NCBI GenBank assembly: GCA_011523365.1
Contig: WTGY01000004.1
Location: 1-48,918, forward strand
DNA from: Caldilineaceae bacterium
GTDB taxonomy: Bacteria; Chloroflexota; Anaerolineae; Caldilineales; Caldilineaceae
Length of the DNA: 48,918 bases
Direction: 5' to 3'
Numbering within the stretch: position 1 is the stretch's first letter; every line of letters starts with the position of its first letter. The translations under genes and the position numbers were made by a program. Positions 1-9,202 of this stretch are shown here, one piece after another. The notes beneath the pieces were generated by a model that was not told where the DNA came from, searched no databases, and was given only the letters and a program-made list of their open reading frames with translations.

Positions 1-290
1 CTCCGCCCCCGCAACGCCCCCTCTCCTACAACATGCCTCGCCGACCTGGTGTCTACATTCGTAGCAGGCGCCCAGTCGAAAGAGTTTCGCCAAACCACCT
101 CCCCCCAGTCCTGCTCATTCCCGTAGGGGCCGGCCTTGTGCCCGCCCTCGCACGCCCAACTGACGGACTCCTCCGTAAGGCCAGGCCTGGGGCCTGCGCT
201 GAGACTCGCCCAAAGACGTTAAACAATTTCAGCCACCGCCGCCATGGATTCCCCCCACACTATCCCCACGCCAAATCTGGGATGCAGCCC
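1..290. mobile_element. MITE-like repeat, right part (copy 1), cut by window start
   Basis: The sequence aligns base for base with 19016-19309 of the intact copy, with moderate divergence. It starts in the central GC hairpin and ends with the right terminal inverted repeat (about 261-290, ending GGGATGCAGCCC). The left half is missing because the window begins here. There is no coding potential beyond spurious ORFs. The 8 bases after the end are GAATTTTT. Confidence 0.75.
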
Positions 291-340
291 GAATTTTTGG
301 GCTGCTCCGACTGTTCCCGGTGGGTGTCTGCCAGATCTCT

Positions 341-377
341 AAAAAAAAGGAGGTGCATCCATATATGGATGCACCTC
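341..377 (-). terminator. Intrinsic terminator of the secE-rplL operon
   Basis: Positions 350-377 form a perfect 28-base palindrome with the arms GAGGTGCATCC and GGATGCACCTC around ATATAT. On the minus strand it is followed by eight T's (341-348). It lies 22 bases past the rplL stop, as expected for a rho-independent terminator. The arms resemble the inverted-repeat ends of the neighbouring MITE-like element. Confidence 0.9.
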
Positions 378-399
378 TCTGATTGGTCCGGCTGGAAGG

Positions 400-780
400 T
401 TACTTGATCTCTACAGTGGCCCCTTCGGCCTCCAGCTGGGTTTTGGCGTCTTCGGCAACATCCTTAGCCACGCCCTGCACCACTGGCGCCGGAGCGCTCT
501 CGACCAGCTCCTTGGCCTCTCGCAGGCCAAGGCTTGTCACCGCGCGCACGGCCTTGATGACGTTGATCTTCTTGGCGCCCATATCGGCGAGGATCACGTC
601 AAACTCGGTCTGCTCTTCGACCTCTTCTTCGACTTCAGCCGCGCCGCCGGCCACACCGGCCACCGCCACAGATGCCGCAGCGCTCACGCCCCAGGACTCC
701 TCAAGCATCTTCACCAGTTCAGCGGCTTCCAGAAGCGTTAGCTCGTCCAGCTGTTCTTTGATTGCATTCAGATCGGCCAT
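400..780 (-). CDS. rplL: 50S ribosomal protein L7/L12
   Basis: This is the acidic stalk protein of the large ribosomal subunit. Dimers bind the L10 C-terminal helix and recruit EF-Tu, EF-G and IF2. At 126 aa it has the usual length. The N-terminal dimerisation helix ([20 protein letters not shown]) is followed by an Ala/Val/Glu-rich hinge at about 37-57. The globular C-terminal domain carries the conserved KINVIKAVR and [10 protein letters not shown] segments. It lies 94 bases after rplJ and is the last gene of the secE-nusG-rplKAJL run, immediately before a strong terminator. A small imperfect hairpin (about 849-868) sits in the rplJ-rplL gap and may tune stalk stoichiometry, but that is speculative. 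Confidence 0.98.
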   Translation of the reverse strand: MADLNAIKEQLDELTLLEAAELVKMLEESWGVSAAASVAVAGVAGGAAEVEEEVEEQTEFDVILADMGAKKINVIKAVRAVTSLGLREAKELVESAPAPVVQGVAKDVAEDAKTQLEAEGATVEIK

Positions 781-874
781 CTTTTGTTTTCTCCCAAATG
801 TCTGTTACTGTGCGTTCCCTGTCTCGACGATACAATGTTACCTGTAGGAGGGGATTGAATCCCTCTGTTGACGC

Positions 875-1411
875 TCAGGCGGCCTCCGCCTGCGCATCAG
901 TGTGCGCTTTGACGACCCGTGCCAGGCTGACCCCTGGCTCTTTGACGACGCGGGCAAGCTGAGTAGCCGGCGCGATGATCGTCGCCAGCAGTTTGGCTAG
1001 CATCTCTTCCCGCGTGGGCAGTTCGGACAGAGCCTCGGCGCCGGCGGCATCCAGAACGTTTTGCTCCAGGATTCCGCCTTTAATCTCGATGATCTCATCC
1101 AGACCCTTAAGGCCGTCCTTTAAGGCCGTCACGCCCCTGCCGATATCTTCGCCGACAAATGCTATCGCATTCGGCCCTTCCAACAGCTCGTCCAACTCCT
1201 CCGTGAGCCCTCTGTTTTCCAATGCAAGCCGCATAAGCCGGTTCTTCACGACCATATAGGACGTATCCGCCTCTTTGAGGCTGGCGCGCAGCCCGTTGAT
1301 CTGCGTGACGGTGGAGCCGCGATAATCGGTGAACACGACCGCGGAAGCGTTTTCCAGATGCGTAGCGTACAGCGCAACGAGCTCTTCCTTCTTCTCTCGA
1401 CTAAGTGCCAA
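875..1411 (-). CDS. rplJ: 50S ribosomal protein L10, TTG start
   Basis: L10 anchors the L7/L12 stalk to 23S rRNA; the L10-L12 complex normally represses its own mRNA through the leader. At 178 aa the length is normal. The N-terminal rRNA-binding domain (ALSREKKEELVALYATHLEN, VVKNRLMRLAL) and the C-terminal helical L12-binding region (LLATIIAPATQLARVV) are recognisable. The start is TTG, with GGGGG 8 bases upstream. An ATG inside that spacer is out of frame and reaches a stop after five codons, so TTG decides the start. It is preceded by a long leader holding the conserved L10-leader motifs. Confidence 0.97.
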   Translation of the reverse strand: MALSREKKEELVALYATHLENASAVVFTDYRGSTVTQINGLRASLKEADTSYMVVKNRLMRLALENRGLTEELDELLEGPNAIAFVGEDIGRGVTALKDGLKGLDEIIEIKGGILEQNVLDAAGAEALSELPTREEMLAKLLATIIAPATQLARVVKEPGVSLARVVKAHTDAQAEAA

Positions 1412-1479
1412 TGGACATTCCCCCTTTCTTCAGGATGCCTGCGGGGGCGCGGGCGAAACCGACCTGAGCCCCCTCCAAT

Positions 1480-1645
1480 CTCCGGCGGGCGTTCCCAACA
1501 AAAACGCCCTTGCATTGCAGACAAGAGCGTAACAAGCAGCTTCTGCCGCAAAACGGCGGTCAGGTCGCTGTGTTCAGCCCTTGGCCGGCTGCGCACCTCG
1601 GCGCATTTACTTTCGCAGCGCGAATACCGGCTGTCTACGGAACTG
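1480..1645 (-). ncRNA. L10 leader (ribosomal protein autoregulatory RNA)
   Basis: The 298-base rplA-rplJ gap on the minus strand contains CCGTAGACAGCCGGT (about 1629-1643) and, further on, GCGCCGAGGTGCGC (about 1591-1604). These are the hallmark strands of the L10 leader kink-turn/junction RNA. A second hairpin (GGGCGTT/AACGCCC, about 1494-1516) follows and could be the switching or attenuating element. By family knowledge the L10-L12 complex binds here to repress rplJL. The boundaries are approximate. Confidence 0.82.
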
Positions 1646-1709
1646 AGTATCGTATGCGGTTGAAACGTGCCAATTCTACCCTACAGTCTCCTGCAACGGC
1701 AAACCGGGC

Positions 1710-2423
1710 CTATGCCGCCTTGAGCATCGAGGCCGCGTTGATATCAACGCGAACGCCCGGCCCCATCGTGCTGGTCAGCGTTACCCGCTTCAGATAGACA
1801 CCCTTGACAGCCGAAGGCCTCGCGGCCATGATCGCTTCCATCACGGAAGAGAAGTTGTCGAGAATCTGCTCGCCGCTGAAGCTCGCTTTGCCGATCGGCA
1901 CATGGACGTTACTCGTCTTGTCGACGCGAAACTCTACGCGGCCCAGCCGGGTCTCCTCAATGACACGCGGCAGTTCATCCGCCTGTACAATCGTACCGGC
2001 TTTGGGGCTGGGCATCATTCCCCTCGGGCCCAGCACGCGGCCCAACCGGCCAACCACCCGCATCATATCCGGTGTGGCCAGTACGACATCAAAATCAAGC
2101 CATCCATCCTGGATCCGCTTGGCCAGATCTTCGCCGCCGACATGGTCGGCGCCGGCCTCCTCCGCCGCGCTGATGCCATCGGCGCCGGCAAAGACCACTA
2201 TACGCACGACGCGACCGGTGCCGTGGGGTAGCGTCACCACGCCACGCACCTGCTGGTCGGCGTGACGGGGGTCAACACCGGTGCTCAGATGCACCTCCAC
2301 CGTCTCATCGAACTTGGCCGTGGCGCCGTCCCGCATCAGGTCAACGGCTTCAGCCGGCTGGTACTGTGTATTCCTGTCGATCTTGCTACGCGCTGCGTTG
2401 TAGCGCTTGCCATGCTTGGGCAT
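1710..2423 (-). CDS. rplA: 50S ribosomal protein L1
   Basis: L1 binds 23S rRNA at the L1 stalk, moves deacylated tRNA out of the E site and classically represses its own operon. It is 237 aa from the chosen ATG. AAGGAG lies 6 bases before that ATG, and the protein then starts PKHGKRYNAARSKID as L1 proteins do. A GTG ten codons upstream is in frame but has no ribosome-binding site. The conserved LPHGTGRVVRIVVFA and VGRLGRVLGPRGMMPSPKAG segments are present, as is the C-terminal GVRVDINAASML. It sits 98 bases after rplK and ahead of the L10 leader. Confidence 0.98.
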   Translation of the reverse strand: MPKHGKRYNAARSKIDRNTQYQPAEAVDLMRDGATAKFDETVEVHLSTGVDPRHADQQVRGVVTLPHGTGRVVRIVVFAGADGISAAEEAGADHVGGEDLAKRIQDGWLDFDVVLATPDMMRVVGRLGRVLGPRGMMPSPKAGTIVQADELPRVIEETRLGRVEFRVDKTSNVHVPIGKASFSGEQILDNFSSVMEAIMAARPSAVKGVYLKRVTLTSTMGPGVRVDINAASMLKAA

Positions 2424-2521
2424 AGTACACTCCTTGTGGTGCAAACGGGGCACAGGCGTGCGCCCCTCCCACCTTTGAATTAATGATCTCTGCAGGGCCG
2501 CAATCCAAACGCAGGTCCCGC

Positions 2522-2947
2522 CTAGTCGACAACCGTTACTCCCATGCTGCGGGCCGTTCCCCTCACCATCTGCATGGCGCTGTCTATGGGGATATTGCCC
2601 AGGTCCTTCAGTTTTACTTCGGCGATCTCCCGCACCTGCTGATTCGTAATCTCCCCCACCTTCTCTGTATTGGGGATACCGCTGCCCTTATCGATCCCGG
2701 CCGCCTTCTTGATCAGCTCGGCCGCCGGCGGTGTCTTGGTAATAAATGTAAACGACTGGTCCTGGAAAATCGTAATCTCGACTGGAACGACCTGTCCCAT
2801 CTGACTCTGTGTACGCGCATTATACTCCTTGCAGAAGCCCATGATATTGACACCGTGCGGGCCCAGCGCCGTGCCTACCGGGGGGGCAGGGTTGGCCTTG
2901 CCGGCGGGAATCTGCAACTTGACAACTGCCTTGATTTTCTTCGCCAT
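2522..2947 (-). CDS. rplK: 50S ribosomal protein L11
   Basis: L11 forms the GTPase-associated centre with 23S rRNA helices 43/44 and is needed for RelA activation. At 141 aa it is standard length. It shows the Pro-rich N-terminal domain ([20 protein letters not shown], with [13 protein letters not shown]) and the RNA-binding C-terminal domain ([35 protein letters not shown]). It starts 18 bases after nusG, so the two are almost certainly cotranscribed. Confidence 0.98.
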   Translation of the reverse strand: MAKKIKAVVKLQIPAGKANPAPPVGTALGPHGVNIMGFCKEYNARTQSQMGQVVPVEITIFQDQSFTFITKTPPAAELIKKAAGIDKGSGIPNTEKVGEITNQQVREIAEVKLKDLGNIPIDSAMQMVRGTARSMGVTVVD

Positions 2948-2965
2948 CTCGCCTGCTTCTCCTTA

Positions 2966-3604
2966 TTACGTATCCCGTTCCAATTGGAGGAAGTCCACCT
3001 CCACCGGCGTCTCCCGGTTGAAGAAACTTACCATGACCCGCGCCTTACCCTTCTCCGGCTCCAGCGTATCGACGACACCCGTGAATTCAGCAAACGGGCC
3101 TTCGATAATGCGGACGCGCTCGCCCACGTCAAAGCTGACTTTGACGCGCGGTTCGTCCGACTCGATGCGGCTCATGATGTGATTCACTTCGTCCTGGCTC
3201 AATGGGCTCGGCTTGTTTCCCATGCCGACAAAACTGGTTACGCCCGGCGTATTGCGCACCACATACCAGCTGTCCTCATCCATGATCATCTCGATGAGAA
3301 TATAACCCGGGAAAACCTGCCGCTCTACCTCACGGCGGATGCCTTCCTTGATCTCTATTTCGGTTTCAGTAGGCACAACAATCTGCAGGATCCGGTCGGT
3401 CATGTTCATCGATTCCGCCCGGTGTTCCAGGTTTTTCTTTACCTTGTTCTCCTTGCCCGAATAGCTGTGCACCACATACCACTCCGGTTTCGGGCCGTTC
3501 AACTCCTCTTCAGTGGCTGCGGACGCCTCATCCTCTACCAGCGCAGAAACATCCCTATCTTCCTGCAATTCAGCATCGACGTCTGCATTCGTTATGTCGC
3601 CCAC
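2966..3604 (-). CDS. nusG: Transcription antitermination factor NusG, GTG start
   Basis: NusG binds the beta' clamp helices, suppresses pausing and couples RNA polymerase to Rho or to the ribosome through S10. The GTG start is chosen because AGGAGG lies 5 bases before it; a longer frame starting at TTG (3649) has no such site. The product is 212 aa. An acidic, low-complexity leader of about 38 residues precedes the NGN domain (PEWYVVHSYSGKENKVKKNL, then VFPGYILIEM and VRNTPGVTSFVG). A C-terminal KOW domain follows (VGERVRIIEGPFAEFTGVV). The leader is longer than in E. coli NusG. It lies between secE and rplK, its usual neighbours. Confidence 0.97.
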   Translation of the reverse strand: MGDITNADVDAELQEDRDVSALVEDEASAATEEELNGPKPEWYVVHSYSGKENKVKKNLEHRAESMNMTDRILQIVVPTETEIEIKEGIRREVERQVFPGYILIEMIMDEDSWYVVRNTPGVTSFVGMGNKPSPLSQDEVNHIMSRIESDEPRVKVSFDVGERVRIIEGPFAEFTGVVDTLEPEKGKARVMVSFFNRETPVEVDFLQLERDT

Positions 3605-3680
3605 AATTTCCTCCTTGCGCGTCACATTCCAGAACCGGTTCTTCCTCAACGAAAGAACGCGGCTGCGCCACAGATGCTGC

Positions 3681-3899
3681 CTAAAATACTTGAAGAAAAA
3701 GTGTCACCAGGTAACTGAAAAACGAGTCTACCGCAAACAGCACAAGCGCGGCGATTGTGGTGACTATCAGCACAACGATGGTGAGGCGGGTACCTTCCTC
3801 GCGCGTCGGCCAGGTGACCTTGCCAATCTCGGCGCGGGTCTCCTTGAAGTACCGCACAATTGCGTTATCGGACCTTTGAACAGTTGTTGACCGACTCAC
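3681..3899 (-). CDS. secE: Preprotein translocase subunit SecE, GTG start
   Basis: SecE clamps the SecY channel in the inner membrane. It is 72 aa, the short one-transmembrane form common outside Enterobacteria. A cytoplasmic amphipathic helix with the family motif (RYFKETRAEIGKVTWPTREE) is followed by one transmembrane segment (about residues 38-60). The GTG start has GGAG 8 bases upstream. It is preceded by tRNA-Trp and followed closely by nusG, a conserved bacterial arrangement. Confidence 0.95.
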   Translation of the reverse strand: MSRSTTVQRSDNAIVRYFKETRAEIGKVTWPTREEGTRLTIVVLIVTTIAALVLFAVDSFFSYLVTLFLQVF

Positions 3900-4003
3900 G
3901 ATTGACTCCGTTTGGTGTGTGAACGCACGAGTATGTTCACTGCGCCCCAGACCCTACTCCCTCACTGACCAGCATGCGGCGCTATCGACCTTGTCAGGCG
4001 GAA

Positions 4004-4034
4004 AATGACCACCGCGCGGCTGCCGGTGGTCATT
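4004..4034 (-). terminator. Hairpin between tRNA-Trp and secE
   Basis: An 11-bp stem (AATGACCACCG paired with CGGTGGTCATT) with a 9-base loop lies just past the tRNA 3' end. On the minus strand it is followed by TTCC, so only a weak U-tract is present. It could end part of the tuf-tRNA transcripts or act as an attenuator or processing signal ahead of secE-nusG. Confidence 0.5.
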
Positions 4035-4040
4035 CTCTGA

Positions 4041-4113
4041 CAGGCGAGGCAGGACTTGAACCCGCAACCTGCGGTTTTGGAGACCGCCGCTCTGCCAATT
4101 GAGCTACTCGCCT
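4041..4113 (-). tRNA. trnW: tRNA-Trp (anticodon CCA)
   Basis: On the minus strand a complete cloverleaf can be drawn. The acceptor arm AGGCGAG pairs with CTCGCCT and the discriminator base is G. The D arm is TAGCTCAATTGGCAGAGC. The anticodon stem GCGGT/ACCGC holds loop CTCCAAA, which gives anticodon CCA, and the T arm has the GGTTCAAGTCC loop. The 3' CCA is not encoded. It lies between tuf and secE; tRNA-Trp next to secE is seen in many bacteria. Confidence 0.96.
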
Positions 4114-4166
4114 AAGATGTCCGCAAGCAGTGATCTCTTGCGGACAGTTTCAACTTATCCAGAAGG

Positions 4167-5366
4167 TTACTCGATGATCTCGGTAATTGCGCCGGCGGCG
4201 ACGGTGCGTCCGCCTTCGCGGATGGCAAAACGGCCTCCTGTCTCGATGGCGACGGGTGAGATCAACTCGACGTCCATCGTCACATTGTCGCCGGGCATGA
4301 CCATCTCCACTCCTGCCGGCAGGTCGATCGAACCGGTGATGTCCATCGTGCGGATGTAGAACTGCGGCCTGTAACCCTTGAAGAAGGGAGTATGCCGTCC
4401 GCCCTCCTCCTTGCGCAGCACATAGACCTCCGCCTTGAATCGCGTGTGCGGTGTGATGCTGCCAGGCTTGGCCAGCACCTGCCCGCGGTCCACCTCTTCA
4501 CGGTCGATGCCGCGCAGCAGACATCCGACATTGTCGCCCGCCTGCCCCTCGTCGAGCAGCTTGCGGAACATCTCGACACCGGTGACCGTGGTCGAGTGCG
4601 TCGGCTTCACACCCACGATCTCCACCTCTTCCATCGGATGGATGACACCGCGCTCGACGCGACCGGTCACGACCGTGCCGCGACCCTTGATCGAAAAGAC
4701 ATCCTCAATCGGCATCAGGAAGGGCTTGTCGATTTCGCGCACCGGCGTGGGAATATACTCATCCACCGCCCGCATCAGCTCCCAGATCGGCTCATACTCC
4801 GGCGCATCCGGGTCGTCCGAGCTGCTCTCCAGGGCATGCAGCGCGCTGCCGCGCACAAACGGAATGTCGTCGCCGGGGAACTCGTAGGTGTCGAGCAGCT
4901 CGCGCAGCTCCATCTCTACCAGCTCCAGCAGCTCCTCATCCTCCATCATGTCGACCTTGTTGAGAAAGACGACCATCGCCGGCACTTCCACCTGCCGCGC
5001 CAGCAGGATATGTTCGCGCGTCTGCGGCATGGCGCCGTCCGGCGCTGCCACCACCAGGATCGCACCGTCCATCTGCGCCGCACCGGTGATCATGTTCTTG
5101 ATATAGTCGGCATGTCCAGGACAGTCCACGTGCGCATAGTGGCGGTTCTCCGTCTCGTACTCGACATGCGCAATGGCGATGGTGATGCCGCGGGCCTTCT
5201 CTTCCGGCGCATTGTCGATCGCCTCAAACGCACTGAAATCAGCCATCCCCCGCAGCGCCAACACCTTCGTGATCGCCGCCGTCAGCGTCGTCTTGCCGTG
5301 ATCCACATGTCCGATCGTCCCCACGTTCACATGGGGCTTGTTCCTCTCAAATACTGCCTTCGCCAT
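4167..5366 (-). CDS. tuf: Translation elongation factor Tu
   Basis: EF-Tu is the GTPase that delivers aminoacyl-tRNA to the ribosome. The 399 aa product has G1 GHVDHGKT (19-26), switch I RGIT (59-62), G3 DCPGH (81-85) and G4 NKVD. Domain 2 ([13 protein letters not shown]) and domain 3 ([15 protein letters not shown]) are intact. After RGITI this protein reads AIAHVEY where most EF-Tu have NTAHVEY; I cannot tell whether this is lineage-typical. AGGAG lies 7 bases before the ATG. It has its own promoter (5519-5547). It is the only tuf in the window and links the str genes to the tRNA-Trp-secE block. Confidence 0.98.
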   Translation of the reverse strand: MAKAVFERNKPHVNVGTIGHVDHGKTTLTAAITKVLALRGMADFSAFEAIDNAPEEKARGITIAIAHVEYETENRHYAHVDCPGHADYIKNMITGAAQMDGAILVVAAPDGAMPQTREHILLARQVEVPAMVVFLNKVDMMEDEELLELVEMELRELLDTYEFPGDDIPFVRGSALHALESSSDDPDAPEYEPIWELMRAVDEYIPTPVREIDKPFLMPIEDVFSIKGRGTVVTGRVERGVIHPMEEVEIVGVKPTHSTTVTGVEMFRKLLDEGQAGDNVGCLLRGIDREEVDRGQVLAKPGSITPHTRFKAEVYVLRKEEGGRHTPFFKGYRPQFYIRTMDITGSIDLPAGVEMVMPGDNVTMDVELISPVAIETGGRFAIREGGRTVAAGAITEIIE

Positions 5367-5518
5367 TCTTTCTCTCTCCTGACTGTTTCACTTCTGTACT
5401 GTGCAGATTCAAGCAGCCTCGCTACGAGGCTGGAAGTTTTCCCTATACACCCGCTCTCGATCCAAGATGCCGTGAACGGTTTTCGCGGCGATACAGACGT
5501 CGCCTCTGCAACCTGAAC

Positions 5519-5547
5519 AGTATACGAAATGTCCTGGCGGTTGACAA
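5519..5547 (-). promoter_or_regulatory. Promoter of tuf
   Basis: On the minus strand, TTGTCA (5542-5547), a 17-base spacer and TATACT (5519-5524) form a near-consensus sigma70 promoter in the fusA-tuf gap. The roughly 145-base leader that follows contains a short perfect hairpin (AGCCTCG/CGAGGCT). Confidence 0.8.
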
Positions 5548-5597
5548 GTCTGGACACAACCGGATCGGCCAACCTGAATGTACCGGACGCAACCAGC

Positions 5598-7691
5598 TCA
5601 GGCGAATTCCCGCCGCAGCGCGCCGACGTCCGACTTCTGCGTGTCAGGCTGGTAGCTGTCGAACTGCATCGTAAAGGTGCCGCGTCCGCTGGTGATCGAA
5701 CGGAGCGTCGTCGCGTATCCGAACATCTCCGCCAGCGGTACGACCGACCGTACAGCGGTAACCTTGTTGCTATGCGCGTCCAGTCCCTCGATCTGGCCGC
5801 GGCGGCTGGAGAAATCGCCCACAATGTCGCCGACAAACTCCTCCGGCACGACCGCTTCAACCAACATGATCGGCTCCAGCAGGACCGGACCCGCCTTCGC
5901 CATGCCCTCCTTAAACGCCATCGAACCAGCTATCTTGAAGGCGATCTCACTGGAATCGACTTCATGAAAACTGCCGTCTACCAGCGCGGCGCGAACATCC
6001 ACCACCGGATATCCCGACAGCACGCCGCTTTCCATAGCTTCCTGAATACCCTTGCGGACCGCAGGGATGTACTCTCTGGGGACTGAGCCGCCAACGATCT
6101 TGTCCTCGAACTCGAAGCCCTTGCCCTCCTCATTCGGCTCCAGCTCGATCCAGACATGGCCATACTGGCCGCGGCCGCCGGTCTGACGGACGAAGCGGCC
6201 TTCTGCCCGGGTCGCCTTTGTGATCGTCTCCCGGTAAGCCACCTGTGGGCGGCCTTCGTTACACTGCACCCGGAACTCTCTCTTCAGACGGTCGACGATA
6301 ATCTGCAGGTGCAGTTCACCCATTCCGCTGATGATCGTCTGCCCCGTCTGATCGTCGTAACGCACCTGAAAGGTCGGGTCCTCTTCGGCCAGCTTCAAGA
6401 GGCCGTCGGCCATCCTGTCCTGGTCGGCTTTGGATTTCGGCTCAACTGCGATTCCAATCACCGGGGCCGGAAACTCGATTGTCTCCAGCAAAATCTCGTT
6501 GTTGCTGTCGCTGAGCGTCTCACCGGTCAGGCTCTGCTTGAGGCCGACGATGGCGGCAATGTCGCCGGCGCGGCAGACTTCGATCTCCTCCCTTTTGTCG
6601 GCATGCATCTGTAAGAGCCGGCCAATCCGTTCCCGCCGGCCTTTGTTGGCGTTGTAGACCATACTGCCCGACGCCAATGTGCCCGAATAGACGCGTACAT
6701 AGGCCAGGCGTCCGACAAACGGGTCGGTCACGATCTTGAAGACAAGGGCGGCAAATGGTTCTTCCGGGTCGGCGAACCGGATCTTCTCTTCCTCTGTCTT
6801 GGGGTCAAGGCCGACGACCGGCGGCACATCCAGTGGGCTGGGAAGATAGCGAACAATCGCATCCAGAAGGGGTTGCACACCTTTGTTCTTGAGCGCCGAA
6901 CCGCACAGTATCGGCACGATATCATTGCGAATGACGGCATTGCGCAGCGCTTTGATCAGCAGGTCGTTGCTGATCTCTTCGCCTTCCAGATAGAGCGTTG
7001 TCAGCTCCTCATCGGTTTCGGCAATCCGTTCAACCATCGTCGCGCGCGCCGTCTCCGCGGCGTCGCGCATCTCCTCCGGGATTTCGGCTGTTTCGGGCGA
7101 GGCGCCCAGTGCGTCGCTGTATCGCAGGGCCTTCATCGTAAAGAGGTCGATTACCCCCTGGAAATCCTCCTCCACGCCCCAGGGCAGTTGAATCGGCAGC
7201 GGGTCCGCGCCGAGGCGGTCGACAATCATGCCCACCGTACGCTCGAAGTCGGCCCCCACCCGGTCCATCTTGTTCACGAAACAGATGCGCGGCACATGAT
7301 AGGTGTCCGCCTGCCGCCAGACCGTCTCCGATTGTGGTTCGACACCGGCAACTGCGTCGAAGACGACGATGCCGCCATCCAGCACGCGCAAGCTGCGCTG
7401 CACCTCGGCCGTAAAATCGATATGGCCCGGTGTGTCGATGATATTGATCTGGGCCTCTTCACCGCTGCGCCTGTCTATCCAGTTGGCCGTAATCGCGGCC
7501 GCGGTAATCGTGATGCCGCGTTCCCGCTCCTGCGCCATCCAGTCTGTGACAGCGGTTCCCTCATGCACTTCACCCATGCGGTGAATACGGCCGGAATAGA
7601 ACAGAATTCGTTCGGTAGTCGTCGTCTTGCCCGCGTCGATATGGGCGATAATTCCGATATTGCGGATCTTATGTAATGGTACCTGACTCAT
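5598..7691 (-). CDS. fusA: Translation elongation factor G
   Basis: EF-G is the GTPase that drives translocation and, with RRF, ribosome recycling. The product is 697 aa from ATG at 7691. AGGTGA sits 5 bases before this ATG and overlaps an upstream in-frame GTG, so the ATG is preferred. Motifs: P-loop [19 protein letters not shown], switch [31 protein letters not shown], and the domain IV tip segment [15 protein letters not shown]. It follows rpsG after a long 454-base gap and precedes tuf. Confidence 0.98.
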   Translation of the reverse strand: MSQVPLHKIRNIGIIAHIDAGKTTTTERILFYSGRIHRMGEVHEGTAVTDWMAQERERGITITAAAITANWIDRRSGEEAQINIIDTPGHIDFTAEVQRSLRVLDGGIVVFDAVAGVEPQSETVWRQADTYHVPRICFVNKMDRVGADFERTVGMIVDRLGADPLPIQLPWGVEEDFQGVIDLFTMKALRYSDALGASPETAEIPEEMRDAAETARATMVERIAETDEELTTLYLEGEEISNDLLIKALRNAVIRNDIVPILCGSALKNKGVQPLLDAIVRYLPSPLDVPPVVGLDPKTEEEKIRFADPEEPFAALVFKIVTDPFVGRLAYVRVYSGTLASGSMVYNANKGRRERIGRLLQMHADKREEIEVCRAGDIAAIVGLKQSLTGETLSDSNNEILLETIEFPAPVIGIAVEPKSKADQDRMADGLLKLAEEDPTFQVRYDDQTGQTIISGMGELHLQIIVDRLKREFRVQCNEGRPQVAYRETITKATRAEGRFVRQTGGRGQYGHVWIELEPNEEGKGFEFEDKIVGGSVPREYIPAVRKGIQEAMESGVLSGYPVVDVRAALVDGSFHEVDSSEIAFKIAGSMAFKEGMAKAGPVLLEPIMLVEAVVPEEFVGDIVGDFSSRRGQIEGLDAHSNKVTAVRSVVPLAEMFGYATTLRSITSGRGTFTMQFDSYQPDTQKSDVGALRREFA

Positions 7692-8145
7692 CAAATTCAC
7701 CTGATCTTATCATGGGGGGCAACGTCGCGCCCCGTTTCATACAAGAGATGCAACCCGCCTCACTGCAGCGTTGCAACTACATTTTTCCGTCGGTAGTCCA
7801 TCCTTCGCGACCGGCCTGCCGCGACCGCCTGCGCCCTGCCCACCGACAAAAGAAGACGCAACCGTCCTGCAGACGCCGGAATCCCACGCGCCCCACTTAA
7901 GCAGGGGCGCCTGCAATCTGCTGGTCCGGCGGCCTGCTCATCCGGCAGCGTCGAATTTCACTCAGCGGAGTGCTGAGCGCGTTGCGACATCATCCTTTGG
8001 CTCGAATGCGTCGTATGTGGTTCGGTTCAGAAGACGATCCAGTCCCGGAGGGGGCCGGATTCCTCCGAAGCTGTGCCCAGCCAGGGCGCCGGACACATCA
8101 GGAAAAACCAACTCGATTGTCTATACTGCCATGAAGGCAAGAACC
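7692..8145 (-). other. Long rpsG-fusA spacer, no gene
   Basis: No convincing reading frame is seen on either strand; the open frames are high-GC shadows. A GC-rich hairpin at about 7893-7915 (GCGCCCC/GGGGCGC, on minus not followed by U's) could be an attenuator or processing site. I see no clear promoter. Such a long spacer inside the str operon is unusual, and fusA may have its own expression signal here. Confidence 0.5.
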
Positions 8146-8622
8146 TTATCGCCTTCGGGCAAAATGAGCGAAGGCTTGATTGGCTTCTGCCATTCGGTGC
8201 GTTTCTTCACGCCTGCGCACGGTCTGTCCTTCACCGCGCGCCGTATCCAGCAGTTCATTCGCCAATCGAGTGGCCATATTGCGGCCGCTCCGTCCCCTGG
8301 CATTCTGTATCAGCCAGCGCATAGCCAAGGCCTGCCGCCGGTCAGGGCGGATCTCCATCGGCACCTGATAGGTCGCGCCACCTACACGCTGCGGTTTGAC
8401 CTCAACCAGAGGAGTGGCGTTCCTGAGCGCTTCTTCGAAGACTTCCAGTGGTGGGCGATTGGTGCGTTCGGCTATCGTATCCAGTGCGGTATACACTATC
8501 CTGGCGGCCAGGCTTTTCTTGCCCCGTTCCATCAGATTGTTGATGAACTTGGCCAGTACAACGCTGTTGTGCCGGGGATCGGGCGTAACTTGACGCTTTT
8601 CAGGCCGGTTTCGTCGCGGCAT
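8146..8622 (-). CDS. rpsG: 30S ribosomal protein S7
   Basis: S7 nucleates the 3' major (head) domain of 16S rRNA and contacts E-site tRNA; in Enterobacteria it is also the translational repressor of the str operon. The 158 aa product has the family start ([20 protein letters not shown]) and the [20 protein letters not shown] and [19 protein letters not shown] segments. GGAG lies 7 bases before the ATG. It follows rpsL by 85 bases. Confidence 0.98.
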   Translation of the reverse strand: MPRRNRPEKRQVTPDPRHNSVVLAKFINNLMERGKKSLAARIVYTALDTIAERTNRPPLEVFEEALRNATPLVEVKPQRVGGATYQVPMEIRPDRRQALAMRWLIQNARGRSGRNMATRLANELLDTARGEGQTVRRREETHRMAEANQAFAHFARRR

Positions 8623-8707
8623 ACTACTACTCCATCTCCATCATTTGCGCCCGCGCGCCTCTTGAGGAAGGACGCACGCTGCTGTCCTGCCTCGCCAGAG
8701 TCAGCGC

Positions 8708-9124
8708 TTAACGCGGCTTCTTGGTACCGTATTTGCTGCGGCTTCGCTTGCGGTCATTGACCCCCGTGCTGTCCAGCGCGCCGCGCACAATATGATAGCG
8801 CACGCCGGGCAGATCTCTTACCCGACCACCGCGGACCAGAACCACACTGTGTTCCTGGAGGTTATGGCCTTCACCAGGAATATAGGCCGTCACTTCAACG
8901 CCATTGGTAAGGCGCACACGGGCTACCTTACGCAGGGCGGAATTAGGCTTCTTGGGTGTCGTTGTTCGCACCTGTGTACATACCCCTCTCTTCTGGGGGT
9001 TGCCCTGCTTGACCCGCTTCGTGCGGCCGGTCAATGTGTTTTGCGTAAAGCGCAAGGCCGGTGCGGTCTCTTTCTTCGGCTTGTTCTTGCGGCCCTTGCG
9101 GACCAACTGATTTATCGTCGGCAA
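8708..9124 (-). CDS. rpsL: 30S ribosomal protein S12, TTG start
   Basis: S12 lies at the decoding centre and controls accuracy. The 138 aa product has an N-terminal loop about 13 residues longer than the E. coli form, before [11 protein letters not shown]; similar longer loops occur in Firmicutes. The [13 protein letters not shown] loop has wild-type lysines, as does the later [19 protein letters not shown] loop, which predicts streptomycin sensitivity. The start is TTG with GGGAGG 6 bases upstream. It is the first gene of the rpsL-rpsG-fusA unit, with its own promoter at 9173-9202. Confidence 0.97.
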   Translation of the reverse strand: MPTINQLVRKGRKNKPKKETAPALRFTQNTLTGRTKRVKQGNPQKRGVCTQVRTTTPKKPNSALRKVARVRLTNGVEVTAYIPGEGHNLQEHSVVLVRGGRVRDLPGVRYHIVRGALDSTGVNDRKRSRSKYGTKKPR

Positions 9125-9172
9125 ATGTTTCCTCCCAGGTGGTCATCTTAGGCCACGTAAAGACAGTAGTCT

Positions 9173-9202
9173 ACTATATCACGACTGGACTGCTGAGAGC
9201 AA
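9173..9202 (-). promoter_or_regulatory. Promoter of rpsL-rpsG-fusA
   Basis: On the minus strand, TTGCTC (9197-9202), an 18-base spacer and TATAGT (9173-9178) lie about 50 bases before the rpsL start. Confidence 0.7.

Noticed and set aside
2424..2453. GTG start ten codons upstream for rplA
   Set aside because: The AAGGAG site lies between it and the ATG and fits the ATG; L1 proteins start at the PKHGKRY segment.
2483..3718. Long plus-strand open frame (411 codons) over rplK and nusG
   Set aside because: It lies antisense to two certain genes, shows no family resemblance and is explained by high-GC codon use.
4392..5516. Plus-strand open frame (374 codons) antisense to tuf
   Set aside because: His/Arg/Leu-rich composition typical of the reverse frame of a highly expressed GC-rich gene; no ribosome-binding site.
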